Assembly (NCBI GenBank): GCA_030374805.1
Contig: JARGSG010000184.1
Location: forward strand, 248,001-312,000
DNA length: 64,000 bases
Source: Gracilaria gracilis
Taxonomy: Eukaryota; Rhodophyta; Florideophyceae; Gracilariales; Gracilariaceae
Direction of reading: 5' to 3'
Positions 1-10,352 of this stretch are shown in pieces (the stretch's first letter is position 1; every line of letters starts with the position of its first letter). Both the position numbers and the translations under genes were made by a program. The notes beneath the pieces were generated by a model, which worked only from the letters and a program-made list of their open reading frames with translations, searched no databases and was not told the origin of the DNA.

Positions 1-1134
1 TACCTCATCCTCAAAGCTGGAATCAATGGACTGATCGTCGTCATCAACCACGGAAGTGGCCAAGACCGTGTGATCGGCAGAAGAGCTAACCTGTTTTTCT
101 TCAGCATGAGATTGCACCGGACTGGGGAGCGGTGAGGCAGACTGTGACGGCTCTGGGTTTGAAACTGGGTCATCTTCGACATGCAACTGAACTGGTGCAT
201 TTGAGTTGGGCAACCCAGTGGGTTTAACATTTTTCTTCTTCTCCTCTCCTGGAGGGGCGGCCGTTTTCACAGGAGTTGGATGGAAGACAATATCGTCAAC
301 TAGTGGCGATTCGAAGGGTTCTTCCTCCTCTTCGTCATGATTAATTGGTTTCGCTGAGTCGATGTTGGCCGCTTGCTCTCCAGACAAAGAACTTGAGACA
401 GGTTTGGACACGGTCTCAGACGGCGCAGATTGCTCTAAGACCGTTACTGGTTCAGCAGCCAAGAGCGGCTGTGTTCCGGCACCATCGATCTGTGAATCCG
501 AGCTATGGCCATCTGTTAAGTCAGTGGTTTCTGTCTCAAAGTCTGGTTCTTCCGCAGTGGCACTAATGTCGAAATCGTTATCAAGCAAGTCCTCGTCGCT
601 CGAATCATTCCCAACTACGCCACCGGGCACGCTCTCACTCGATGTGGACGTGGGCGGAGTCGGAGCGGGAGGAACAGGTGACACACTTGCACTGGCGCTA
701 GCGGAAGGTTTGGGAGAGGACGAAGGAGACACAACATCGGAAACAGTTGGTGGTAAATCATTAGTAGAGGAATCAGTATCATTATCGGAAAGGGAGACAG
801 CAGCCGCCTGTTCGGAAAAAGACGGCGTAGAGGAAGGTTGAGCGGCAGAAGAATCAGCGCCTGAAATCGGAGATGGAGACGCATGAAATACCTTCGGCGT
901 AACGGTGGGAATAGGAGAATCTTGGATGATCTGGGGGTCTTTGGCGGGACTATCTCCACGCTCTAGTTTCGGCACGCCATCCTCGTTTGCGTACACAGCG
1001 TATTCGCGCATGTACGAAGAAAGGGAAAGCTCGGATGGGTGAAGTGCATGAGAGGATGTGTTGAGAGTACTAACGGCGAGAAGAAGGAATGAAAGGAGCA
1101 ACAACGGCGAGGGGAAGGCTTTCCACCAGGCCAT
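1..1134 (-). CDS. Partial gene for a secreted or membrane-anchored acidic Ser/Pro-rich protein (5' end only)
   Basis: Reading the minus strand from an ATG at 1134 gives an uninterrupted frame that runs off the left edge (about 378 codons). The first ~30 residues are a signal peptide or signal anchor: MAWWKAFP, then a Leu-rich core, ending near residue 30 at SSHA. The rest visible here is low-complexity: Ser/Thr/Pro-rich stretches alternating with Asp/Glu clusters such as DDDDQ and EEEEEPFE, and one short KKK patch. No catalytic domain has appeared by the window edge, so the functional part probably lies further left. Such a layout fits an ER, nuclear-envelope or cell-surface protein with a long disordered luminal region, but the family cannot be named. 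The plus-strand frames across 345-841 are its mirror image and are not treated as genes. Confidence 0.75.
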   Translation of the reverse strand, partial: MAWWKAFPSPLLLLSFLLLAVSTLNTSSHALHPSELSLSSYMREYAVYANEDGVPKLERGDSPAKDPQIIQDSPIPTVTPKVFHASPSPISGADSSAAQPSSTPSFSEQAAAVSLSDNDTDSSTNDLPPTVSDVVSPSSSPKPSASASASVSPVPPAPTPPTSTSSESVPGGVVGNDSSDEDLLDNDFDISATAEEPDFETETTDLTDGHSSDSQIDGAGTQPLLAAEPVTVLEQSAPSETVSKPVSSSLSGEQAANIDSAKPINHDEEEEEPFESPLVDDIVFHPTPVKTAAPPGEEKKKNVKPTGLPNSNAPVQLHVEDDPVSNPEPSQSASPLPSPVQSHAEEKQVSSSADHTVLATSVVDDDDQSIDSSFEDEV

Positions 1135-2303
1135 TGTGCTCGATCTGGCAACCGGTTATGTCGCCAAACGGATGGGGCGTTGTTCACAGAGAGCGCGGAT
1201 TGAATGAAACAGCTGCGGAAAGAAAGTCGGCGACGAACGAAAAGCGAAAAAGAATGGGGAAACGGGAGTAGTAGTGGGTTAGAGTTGAAGAAAGAAAAGG
1301 AGTGATTAGTGAGACTTTGCGAGATAGCGGAAGACGACGACAAGCGCGCCACACAGAGGAAGCGGGAGCCTAAAAGATGCGGAAGACAAGCGCCGAGCAT
1401 CCATACCGTTACACAGCGAACGCCCCGTTGAACGCGGGCGCATCAGACCAGCGCAGCGGCATCGGCCCCCCGTTCCACTGGCGATGCAAACGGCACGTCA
1501 TCAAGGCCCCTTCGCGCTGAGATCGTCTCGTACACATCCATCCGTTACGGCTGTTCCGCAGTATGATTGGGCGTTTTCTAAGTGACGCGCGTGACATCAC
1601 GTGACGCGCTAAACTTGTTGCTCCGCCGTGCCGTTGAGAACTGAGAACTGGGACACTTTCGCTTTGCGCGCAGTTCCGCTAGATAGAGCGCATGCGCTGC
1701 GCATGCGCTTGGGGCTGGCGCTGTGAACGTTCGGCCTTGGCGATGGCGGCTCACCGCGCGGCGGCGCGCCGTATGATAGATACCGACGGTACCCCTGGCG
1801 GGTAGACCAAACGCAACTGAAATCGTCCAAGCGCATGGGCTCCTCGAGCCCGCCTCGAGCCCGCCGTCAAGCTCTTTTGTGTGACAATGTGAATCACAAC
1901 TACCTGCGACGCGTGTGACTCTCTGATTGGCCCAATATTACGGCGATGCACACGCTTACACTAACAGCCGCTCGCTGCGGTCCCCACGTGACTACTGTAT
2001 TCTGTTGGCGTCGTGGTGCCACCACCACGGTGGTGGGGGCGTATCGGCCGCGTTTTCCACGTTTCGGGGCTCTGTCTCGCTCTGTCTCTCCTTAATCCAA
2101 GTCGCGACCGCCGGTCAAACACAACTCTGACACCGTTTTTCTTCTTTACCAAAGTCTACTATCACACCAATGCATGAATGAATGAGGAAATGCTCCGACC
2201 TACAACATATGAAGCACTCAAGCTCGCAATCGCAAAGCACGCATCACGTCGAGCGGATCGGTATATATCTACGCATAGTCGCCAACAGCACATCAACGCA
2301 AAC
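1135..2303. other. Intergenic region with CG-rich promoter-like DNA and short repeats
   Basis: This holds the promoter of the leftward gene starting at 1134 and the 3' flank of the gene ending at 2304. Around 1560-1880 it is rich in CGCG and contains a self-complementary block near 1690-1707 (GCATGCGCTGCGCATGCGC) and a tandem duplication of a CTCGAGCCCGCC unit at about 1841-1864. A CCACCACGGTGGTGG inverted repeat lies near 2020-2036. No convincing coding frame or RNA gene was seen. Confidence 0.5.
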
Positions 2304-4289
2304 CTAACCACGCATTTCATCGCAATACTTTCCCAGCACTATCATCTTCTCGAGGATTTTCTCATCATCCTTGAGAGTTTTCTCCATTTGTCCGCCTTGC
2401 GCGAGGTCACGAGCCATGGGAGCCCCCACCGCAAGTCTCAGCACCCCATAGCTCCCCAATTTGACCGGCTGACCCACCATACATCGCAGCGCCGCCACCT
2501 TACGCTCCGTCTCACTCGCAACAGCAGGTAACAATGAAGACGCGTCAATCGTCAGGTATCGATGGAGTCGACGCAGTGTACCCACATCCAAATAGGAGCA
2601 CCCATCCTTCGCCAGCAACTTGATGCTCACCACTGAGTTCACCCCGCCACATCGCGTTTCATCTCTATCGTTCTCAACGCATTCAATGTCAATCAAATCA
2701 AGTGCAGGTCGACGATCGCAGATCAATTTCCTCACTGCGAACACCCACTTCCGCATTGCGAACTTCACGCTCATACCCATCGCTTCAAACATCTCCATTT
2801 CGGTCATACCGCATTCCCAGCGAAGCAGCAGCCCGACGTTTTTCGGGTATCGAAGCAGAATATCATGCAAGCCTGTGATGCACGGTGGAACCTCGTACTG
2901 AGTAAGATAGTCGCGTAGCCCAATAGGCGCCGTATTGTGTTTCAGAGTATTGGCACAGTTGGAAGACACAACAACCGCACCGCAGAACCCAGGTGCGGAG
3001 TAGAACTTGCTCGACGTTACCAATATCGACGCATCACGTCTGAGGAACCAATCAATTTCTTTGGGCTCCGAACGCATCTGACATGCATCCATCACAATAT
3101 GCAACCTTTCTCCCAAAGTTGTTTTCAGCATAGACAACAAGTCCAAACTCGGTAATCGAAGTCCCGTCTTAGAGCCATCCACAGCGTGGACGACGAAGAA
3201 CGGACGATCGCCAAAGCTTTCATGCTTCTTAATAATATTGTTTACGATCTCATCGTAGTTCTCTGCGTATTTCCCTTCGGAACAGCGCGGTTTCAATTCC
3301 TCGATAACTGTAGTATCCGGGAAGCCCTCCAGAAGATCACCGTTCGAGACAGGATTGCCGCAGGGAGTAAACGCGCTAAAATGACGCCCTGCTGCAGCCG
3401 GTGCAGAGCCAGATCCAACTTCGCCCGCTGCAGCTACGATGTTCACCACCTTGGAGCATGCAAGCTCTTTGGCACGCTCAATTGCAATGACGAGGGGAAT
3501 CAGCTCAGCGTCAGATCCAGATGGGTGAAGTATGACCTGATGGGGTACCGATATTTTTAGCACTTTGGATAATCGTCGGCGAATATTATCCATGCTCTGC
3601 GAGAAAGACACTCGTCCACTCCATAAGCTTCGCAATTGACGGCGTGCAGCTTCAAAGCCATCAGGTGTAGGAGAGGAACAAGTACAACTTCCGCGAATTA
3701 CTACATCGTTGGGTAGCGGCCGCGGCGGACAGTAGTATTTGTTGACACCAGCGGAAGAGAGATGGAGGCGATCGTCACCACCCTCGGTGAGGTGGCGAGA
3801 TACGCACTCGTCCAATGCAGCGTCCTCCAGGGTGTCAAGTGCGGCAGCAAGACCAGATTCAGTCACAATCGTGGCAGATGGGTCGGAAGTTGGAGAACCG
3901 AGGTCCAGCACACGAATGTGAAACGAGCCGTTCTCTTTTGAGTATTGCAGTTGGGGGGAGCCCGATATCCAAGCTGCCCCACGCCCTTTCAACCATTCCA
4001 TATGAACGGCCTCATTTAACGGGCCACAGTCCTCTTTCGGTACTGTAGGCGGGCGGAGAACAAATGCAACGGCATCGCTCTGTTGTGGCGGGTTTGACGG
4101 GTTGACAAAGTCGACGTACGGCTGGGGCTGGCGAGTGATGAGTGGCGTCCCGTTCATTGCGGCGGTCGAGGGTCCACCAAGGGGCTGCTCGCCCTCCGAG
4201 TGAACCAAGTGAAAGTGTCTACCGCGGTCTATGAGACGCGCCGTGACTGCATTGACACTTAGTATAGCAGAACCAGCTTCGAAAGTCAT
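2304..4289 (-). CDS. PLP-dependent transferase-fold protein, specific activity unknown
   Basis: The 661-residue product has the C-terminal two thirds of a fold-type-I pyridoxal-phosphate enzyme. A GSDAE stretch near residue 250 looks like the phosphate-binding loop. VMDACQ near residue 400 places an Asp (D401) where these enzymes contact the pyridine nitrogen, and TSSKFYSAPGFCGAVV supplies the likely Schiff-base lysine (K428) at the usual distance of about 27 residues. The N-terminal ~200 residues are not recognised and make the protein longer than a typical 400-450 residue aminotransferase. I cannot choose between aminotransferase, desulfurase-like or hydrolase activity. The ATG at 4289 is preceded by an Arg/Ser-rich, transit-peptide-like open frame (about 4287-4690) that lacks an ATG and ends in a TGA overlapping this start codon, so an upstream spliced exon is possible. 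The gene is on the minus strand, like both neighbours. Confidence 0.7.
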   Translation of the reverse strand: MTFEAGSAILSVNAVTARLIDRGRHFHLVHSEGEQPLGGPSTAAMNGTPLITRQPQPYVDFVNPSNPPQQSDAVAFVLRPPTVPKEDCGPLNEAVHMEWLKGRGAAWISGSPQLQYSKENGSFHIRVLDLGSPTSDPSATIVTESGLAAALDTLEDAALDECVSRHLTEGGDDRLHLSSAGVNKYYCPPRPLPNDVVIRGSCTCSSPTPDGFEAARRQLRSLWSGRVSFSQSMDNIRRRLSKVLKISVPHQVILHPSGSDAELIPLVIAIERAKELACSKVVNIVAAAGEVGSGSAPAAAGRHFSAFTPCGNPVSNGDLLEGFPDTTVIEELKPRCSEGKYAENYDEIVNNIIKKHESFGDRPFFVVHAVDGSKTGLRLPSLDLLSMLKTTLGERLHIVMDACQMRSEPKEIDWFLRRDASILVTSSKFYSAPGFCGAVVVSSNCANTLKHNTAPIGLRDYLTQYEVPPCITGLHDILLRYPKNVGLLLRWECGMTEMEMFEAMGMSVKFAMRKWVFAVRKLICDRRPALDLIDIECVENDRDETRCGGVNSVVSIKLLAKDGCSYLDVGTLRRLHRYLTIDASSLLPAVASETERKVAALRCMVGQPVKLGSYGVLRLAVGAPMARDLAQGGQMEKTLKDDEKILEKMIVLGKYCDEMRG

Positions 4290-6130
4290 GTTGACACTGG
4301 GAATAATGCTGGTCTTCTCTTGACTCTGGTATACGCTATACAGTCGTAGAAATGGCCAACGTCGACCTGGACCGCCACACTAGCTGCGGTCTTGCAAATG
4401 AGGCCCTGAAAGGCGCGAGAACTGATGTACCCCTCCGTTTTTCCTGGAGTGGTGACGGAAAAGGAAGAATAAGTTTGGATACGCCTAGGCGTATTGGAAG
4501 AGGATGACAGGAAAGTGTTGAAAGACGACAAAGCACGTCCGACTTGCGACTGGGGGATGAAGGCGAGGGGCAGTGCACCAGCACAACGCGGACTGCGACT
4601 AAACAGCGCGAGTATAGGGCTCTGACGGAAGGCACTGAAGCTACAGCGGCGCAACAGTCGGACTCGACGAGTGAGCGACTGAGAAACGACGGGCGGTTAC
4701 GTGCGGCGCGGATGCAAATAGACAATGTGGCGGATGGAGAAGGCGTCCGTACCGACGGGTGGACTGCCATATCGATGCACCGAGCACGCCCCCAATCGCA
4801 TAGCGAGAGGAGGCGCACCGGTGCCGCCCGAGATGCTAACGGAAAGTTAAAAATGCGCTCGATAGAGGCGTTTTAATGCGCTTGGGCACTCCGCCCGGCG
4901 GCAGGCATATGCCTCATAATATAGAAGATATTATCCTCTATTGCACGGCCGCCGCGCGGGCGCATTGGACTCCGCTGTTGTCGCGAATTGTTGCAATTTG
5001 CCCCAGTAGGCAGGCTCGTTTCGGGAGCCGTTATTGGGTGCAGTTGTTGTTGTAGGGTAGGTCCTGGTGCACGTTACTGTCGTCCGACCAGTGAGAGAAG
5101 CTGTTTCTCGACGTGCTCGCGACATGTTCAAGGCTCATTGGAAGGCGCCCGTTCTATTTGCGTGCCCCGCGGCTGGCTGAATACAAAAAAGGGGTAATTC
5201 ACGATTGCTGTGCTAGCGTGCGGCTACTGGCTGGTTTGACCTCATCCGGGAAGGGGAGACAGTGCGCGCTGCTGACAAGACTTCTCGCAACGACTCCCCA
5301 CATTCGAGGCTGCAAAATAGCGGCGCACAGCTTGCCTTTTATTTACAGACCGCCACCCGCGCAACAACCGATTCAGAATGGAACTTTTATCGAAAGCATT
5401 TCACACGATGAACGCAATAGCGTCACACGTTGGGGCCCTAAACCATCCCCCTCCGACGATGGAGGCCACCGGAAAGGCTGGCAACACAACCACCAAACTC
5501 TGCTGCTCCCCCCTCCGGCAAGCAGCACAATTGTGAACAACAGCAACGTCGCCGCACCGGTGCCAGCGACGGCGCCGAGATGCGGGCGGCAAATGCCCGT
5601 CGCATATAGCTCGCTGCAGCGTACCAATCATTCGCTTCGATTAGCATCGCGTGCGCTGATTGGGCACGCGACATGACGGCGCCGCCGCATCGAATGCGGA
5701 GCGCCACAAATGCGCCATCACCTCTAGGGTTGTGCCAACTGTCCACCAAAAATCTGCCTCGCACAGCGAGCGTAGCACCACGTGGCTAGCTGTGGCGCCT
5801 CCATTGGCGCGCTGCCGCTGCTGCAGTGGCTGCCTTTGCTGCCGCTCTCGAGCGCAACCGCCTCCTCAGCCCTCAGGCCAAGAAGCTGCTTGCTGTCATG
5901 GAAAACAGTCACGTGGCGCGCCCCGCTCGCGCACCACCAAGTCGCCATTCCTACCGCATATCTAAACCTTTACTCTCCTCTCGCTGCTCGCGCTTCTCCC
6001 TTCACCACGTTCGCCGTCTTTGTCGCTCGAAACAAGCGTTGTGCTCTCTCGCTCTCTTTAGCAATCTATTTCTCAATCGTATTGTATATATATATCTCTA
6101 GCTACAGGTACCTTCGTTTAACGCATCGCT
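4290..6130. other. Intergenic region between eIF5B 3' end and the PLP-fold gene
   Basis: About 1.8 kb containing the 5' flank of the gene starting at 4289 and the 3' flank of eIF5B. CGCG-rich patches alternate with AT-rich ones, for example ATATAGAAGATATTAT near 4919-4934 and TATATATAT near 6085-6095. Open frames here on both strands are short, Arg/Ala/Cys-rich and overlap one another, as expected of CG-rich non-coding DNA. A transit-peptide-like open frame on the minus strand at about 4287-4690 is discussed with the PLP-fold gene. Confidence 0.45.
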
Positions 6131-9100
6131 CTAAACAATTTGGAACATCTTTTTGAGCTTGACCACTAACCTCCAGTCCTCCGTCTCCAGGTCCTCTTTG
6201 AAGCTCGCCTTGAGCAGGTCAATCGCAGACCGACTCATCTTGCTTACCAGTTGGTCCTGGAAGTCAAAGTGTCGCCCATACATAATATGTTCTGTAGATT
6301 TGTGTTGAATCTTCACAGCAACACTCTCTCCTTTCTTCGCAATTGGCACCTGTTTCTTGTTAAGTTCAATGCTCACTACGCGTCCAACGTCTAGCCATTC
6401 AGCTCCATGTCTCACAACTAGAGGCGTTCCAACTCTTAGGATGCCCTCCATCACATCCACACCAACTACGATGGGGTCCTTTTTGTTGTACACGTGCTGC
6501 GGTAGAATCTTTGCAATCACAGGGAACACCACTTCATCATTCACAGCCTCACGCCTCTCCTTCTTGACCTTTTCCATGTAAGCAGTGAACTGATCGAACA
6601 AGTGATAGATAATGTCCGCCGTGAAGATTTGTACGCCAACATCTTCAGCCATTTCGCGAGCCTCCTTCTCTACAGGCACATCAAACGCAAGAATCGTAGC
6701 ATACTCTTTCTGTTTCTCCAGCATCGTTGAGGCTTTTGTCACATCCCTCTTATGCACTGGACCAATGTTAATCCCAGATACGGGAATCTTCGTCGATCGA
6801 AGATACTCAAGTAACGCTTCAAGTGAACCAAGAGTAGAAGCTTGTACATACACTCCAAGTCCCGACCTGTCCACATTAGTTAGAATAGTTTGGAAGTCCT
6901 TCATCACCTCCTCACGCACATACTCCATCTCCTGTTCATCAGACGGATCTTCTACAACCATTAGCTGCGTACCGGCTACAGCCTTTTCCAAACCATCTGC
7001 TGAAATCTTGATACCCTGCGCTGCCTTGATCTCCTTGTGATGGAGATACTGGCCCTTCACTCTCATTTCCTTCATGGGATGAGGAGTCAAAAGTGCTCGA
7101 ATCGCGGTAACAATAGGACCATCAAGACCAACCACCATGATTGTATCTCCTTCGTGGATTGTCCCTCCTGTGAGAATAATGTCTATGGTCGTGCCCAATC
7201 CTTCTATGACCTTAACTTCCAATACAGTTGCTTCAAGAACAGAACTGAACATTAGCCGGTCCGTCAACAGTTTCTGTGGGAGCGCCAAAAGAAGCATGAG
7301 CAGGTCCGGCATACCTTCGCCGGTAATGGCTGACGTAGGTACCAAAGAGACGGTCTTTCGCACATCCTTGTTTTCCCAATACAGCTCGGTGTTGAACCCA
7401 ATCTCTGCAAACTGAAGCTGAGTTTCTTTGACTCTTCGTACGAATTCTTCCTGCACATGACGCGGTTGCTTCTCGAGAGCTGTTCTTGTCGGGCAGTTGT
7501 GCGCCTGAGCCTGCCAATCATACATACGATCAATTTTGTTCAGTGCCACTATGAAAGGAGTCTTTCTCATCTTCAAAAGATCTATACTTTCGCGCGTCTG
7601 TGGCTCCAACCCATGCATGATATCCACGACAAGGATTGCAATATCACACAATGAAGAACCCCGGGAACGCAGATTAGTGAATGACTCATGTCCAGGTGTA
7701 TCGATAATAAGCAGAGACGGCACGTTGTACATGAGCTTCTTCCCCTCTTCTAGTTTTGTTGCTTCCTTCTTGACAGCATCAATAGGAAAATATGTAGCAC
7801 CAATCTGCTGTGTGATGCCTCCTGCTTCGGCGTCTTGAACGTTGGTACGGCGAATTCGATCCAAGATCTTTGTCTTTCCTGTATCTACATGGCCGAGAAT
7901 GCAAATTACAGGAGAACGAAGATGTTCTCGTGTTCGCGCGGACATCGCAGCTGCCTTCTCCTTTGCTCGCGTCTTTCGTATAGCCTCGAGTTTCTTCTCT
8001 GCCGCAATCTCCGCCTTCGTCATTCCTTCATATTCGGAATCATCAGAATTATCCTCGTCGGTTTCTTCATCCTCAGAATCTCCATCAGCTTCTTCCTCCT
8101 GTTCAAGTCTAGAGGAGGACCCCTCCGCCTGACCGCTCTTGGATTTGTCTGCACTATCTGCTGCCAATCCACCTTCTCCCGTATCAGGTAGTTCATCCCA
8201 AGCATCAGGAATCACTTCAGGCTCCGGTTCTGGTTGAGGGACCTCCTTCGGTTTCTCAGTATCAGGGGCGTGAGGACGCTCTTCCGAAGTCGCTTGGACT
8301 TCTTCTTCACCGTGATCCACACCTGGTTCCTCAGTGCCTTTAGGCTTACCTTTTTTCTTTCTACTGTACACCACTCTCTGAGGCGCTTCCGAACTCTCCT
8401 GTTTCGACGCAGCCGGAACCCGCCCCATGGCTATCATCTGCTGCCTAAATGCTTCTGCCTTTTTCCGTCGTTCTTTCTCCGCCTTAGAAAGCAAAGTACC
8501 CTCCTGGCGTTTTCGTTCTCTCTTCGCCTTCTCCGCGGCCTTGCGCTTAGCCTTCTCTTCCGCTTTCTTCTTCTCCTCCTCTTCTTTCTGACGTTGCTCT
8601 TCAGCGATTCGCCTTGCCTCCTCCTCCTCTTGCTTGCGCAACCGCTCTTGTTCAGCGAGCATCTTCTCTCGCTGTTCTCGCATCTTACGCACCATGGCAG
8701 ACTCCTTCTTCTTGGGCTTCTTAGCTTCAGAGGCTGCGGGCACACCTTCCCCGGTCCCCTCCCCCTCCTCGTCTGCCTTTGCCGCGCTCTTTTTCTTCTT
8801 CTTCTTGGACTTCTTTTTGGCGGCAGGTGCATCCCCCGCTCCTCCCAATTCCGCCAGCAAATCGTCCACTCCCGCATCTGCCTTTGGCCCTGGCTCTTCT
8901 TTCGCAGTTGCTTCGGGTCCTGCTAATTCAGCCAGAAGAGCGTCGACATCATCCGCAGCGGCGGCTGCGTTGGCTTTACCCTTTTTCTTCTTCTTTTTCT
9001 TCCCGGATGGCGCAGGTGCTCCTTGCTCCTGTTGAGGAGCCTCATTTACTGGTTGTTCCCCGCCAGTACCCGCCTTTGGTGCGTCAAGTTCGGCTAACAG

Positions 9101-9742
9101 CGCATCAAGTTCTTCGCTTTCTTTCTTTGCCTTTTCCTCTTTGGCGAGACGTTCACGTTCTTTCTTCGCCTTCTTCTTTTCAGCAGCGGTCATCGGACGT
9201 TTCACTTCTACTGGCGGCTCGTCGTCTGCGAGTTCAGGTGGCTGTGAAATATTCTCGACTGGTGGTTCAGGAAGCTCCAAAGCTTTTTTGTTCTTGTTCT
9301 TATTTTTCTTCTTCTTCTTTGGAGCGATATCCGCGACGGCAAAATCGTCGTGTTCAAGAGTGGCGCTCTCGTCTTCATCGTCAATATCAAGGGAAGCAAA
9401 CGCGGAAGTAGGCGCGGTATCTAATGGTTCGTCTTCTGCTTCTTCCCATGGCTCAGATTCCGTGGCGTCTTTGCTCTCCTGCTTCTTTTTATTCTTCCCA
9501 AGAACGAGAGGAATATTTTCTGCCTCGTCTTCTACGTCGAGTGCCGAAAACGCAGAGATAGGCGCTGCGTCTTCCGCTTCGGGATCACCCGCGCTGTGGC
9601 CATTTGCGTCATGATCAGCCGTTTCAGAGGGTTTGGATGAAGAATCTTCCTTCTTTTTCTTCTTTTTCTTCTTCTTCTTCCCAAGCACTAGCTCAGGTGC
9701 AATGTCAGCTGGCGCCTCAAATTGGAATAAATCGTCATCCAT
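6131..9742 (-). CDS. EIF5B: Translation initiation factor eIF5B
   Basis: eIF5B is the universal GTPase that joins the 60S subunit to the 48S initiation complex. The 1203-residue protein has the usual two-part layout. Residues 1-~600 are charged and low-complexity, with seven or more poly-lysine blocks. A repeated D-x-LLAEL motif occurs three times, each linked to a lysine block. Residues ~605-1203 are the conserved GTPase core: GHVDTGKTKILD (G1, ~616), ITQQIGAT (switch I), DTPGHESF (G3, ~680), NKID (G4), followed by the beta-barrel and the C-terminal domain, whose ending ETEDWRLVVKLKKMFQIV is the helix that contacts eIF1A in yeast and human homologues. No intron is seen. The ATG at 9742 opens with MDDDLFQF. 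It shares a ~600 bp divergent promoter with the Spinster-type carrier. Confidence 0.97.
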   Translation of the reverse strand: MDDDLFQFEAPADIAPELVLGKKKKKKKKKKEDSSSKPSETADHDANGHSAGDPEAEDAAPISAFSALDVEDEAENIPLVLGKNKKKQESKDATESEPWEEAEDEPLDTAPTSAFASLDIDDEDESATLEHDDFAVADIAPKKKKKNKNKNKKALELPEPPVENISQPPELADDEPPVEVKRPMTAAEKKKAKKERERLAKEEKAKKESEELDALLAELDAPKAGTGGEQPVNEAPQQEQGAPAPSGKKKKKKKGKANAAAAADDVDALLAELAGPEATAKEEPGPKADAGVDDLLAELGGAGDAPAAKKKSKKKKKKSAAKADEEGEGTGEGVPAASEAKKPKKKESAMVRKMREQREKMLAEQERLRKQEEEEARRIAEEQRQKEEEEKKKAEEKAKRKAAEKAKRERKRQEGTLLSKAEKERRKKAEAFRQQMIAMGRVPAASKQESSEAPQRVVYSRKKKGKPKGTEEPGVDHGEEEVQATSEERPHAPDTEKPKEVPQPEPEPEVIPDAWDELPDTGEGGLAADSADKSKSGQAEGSSSRLEQEEEADGDSEDEETDEDNSDDSEYEGMTKAEIAAEKKLEAIRKTRAKEKAAAMSARTREHLRSPVICILGHVDTGKTKILDRIRRTNVQDAEAGGITQQIGATYFPIDAVKKEATKLEEGKKLMYNVPSLLIIDTPGHESFTNLRSRGSSLCDIAILVVDIMHGLEPQTRESIDLLKMRKTPFIVALNKIDRMYDWQAQAHNCPTRTALEKQPRHVQEEFVRRVKETQLQFAEIGFNTELYWENKDVRKTVSLVPTSAITGEGMPDLLMLLLALPQKLLTDRLMFSSVLEATVLEVKVIEGLGTTIDIILTGGTIHEGDTIMVVGLDGPIVTAIRALLTPHPMKEMRVKGQYLHHKEIKAAQGIKISADGLEKAVAGTQLMVVEDPSDEQEMEYVREEVMKDFQTILTNVDRSGLGVYVQASTLGSLEALLEYLRSTKIPVSGINIGPVHKRDVTKASTMLEKQKEYATILAFDVPVEKEAREMAEDVGVQIFTADIIYHLFDQFTAYMEKVKKERREAVNDEVVFPVIAKILPQHVYNKKDPIVVGVDVMEGILRVGTPLVVRHGAEWLDVGRVVSIELNKKQVPIAKKGESVAVKIQHKSTEHIMYGRHFDFQDQLVSKMSRSAIDLLKASFKEDLETEDWRLVVKLKKMFQIV

Positions 9743-10352
9743 GTCTTAGTGGTTATACACAGTGGCGCGTGATGAAAGAGGTCAGGTAGTGTTATGGTAG
9801 AGAAAGTTTGAATGAGGAAACGGTGTTTTGAAGGGCATGTGATATGAAGACTATTTGGGTGTAGAGGTGGCACGTTAACAAATGCCCCAGCGGTCGACGC
9901 ACGTCGAAGAAGCCAACCAAAAAGATCAGGTGCGCAGTAACACGGCGCCAGTGGGAAGACAACGGGCCGTCGATTTGTACGCTTTGTGCTGCTGAATCGT
10001 AGAGCAGTTGTCCACGGTGTCCACGACGCCACTGGGCATTTTTTCTACCAATCAACGTGATCCACTTGGTGCTGTTTTCTGAAAGCTGTGACATCCGTCA
10101 GCACACCTCAACCGACGCACCTCTGGCTGACGCAACAAAAACCCCCACAATAGTCCGGCAATGCACGCACTGCCAGTGCAGCGAACAGCGTCACACGGTT
10201 CCTGCTTCCCACCTGCGAGCTTCCTCGACGTGCCCGTCAGTGCCTCAACCTGAACAAGTCCCCACCCGTGCTGCCAATCTTCAAACCCTCCCACTTTGGT
10301 CTTTTCCGAACCATGGGTGTTTGAAGCTTTCTTAATTCTACTGAGTCGTTTT
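9743..10352. promoter_or_regulatory. Divergent promoter region eIF5B / Spinster-type carrier
   Basis: A 610 bp interval lies between two start codons pointing away from each other, so both promoters must fit here. No TATA box is obvious. Open frames inside are short and not protein-like. Confidence 0.4.

Noticed and set aside
345..841. Open plus-strand frames with acidic Ser/Gly-rich products
   Set aside because: They mirror the minus-strand gene at 1-1134, which has a clear signal peptide and continues past the window edge.
9141..9614. Plus-strand frames rich in Phe and Ser opposite eIF5B
   Set aside because: They are the reverse complement of poly-lysine codons (TTC/TTT) and have no independent support.
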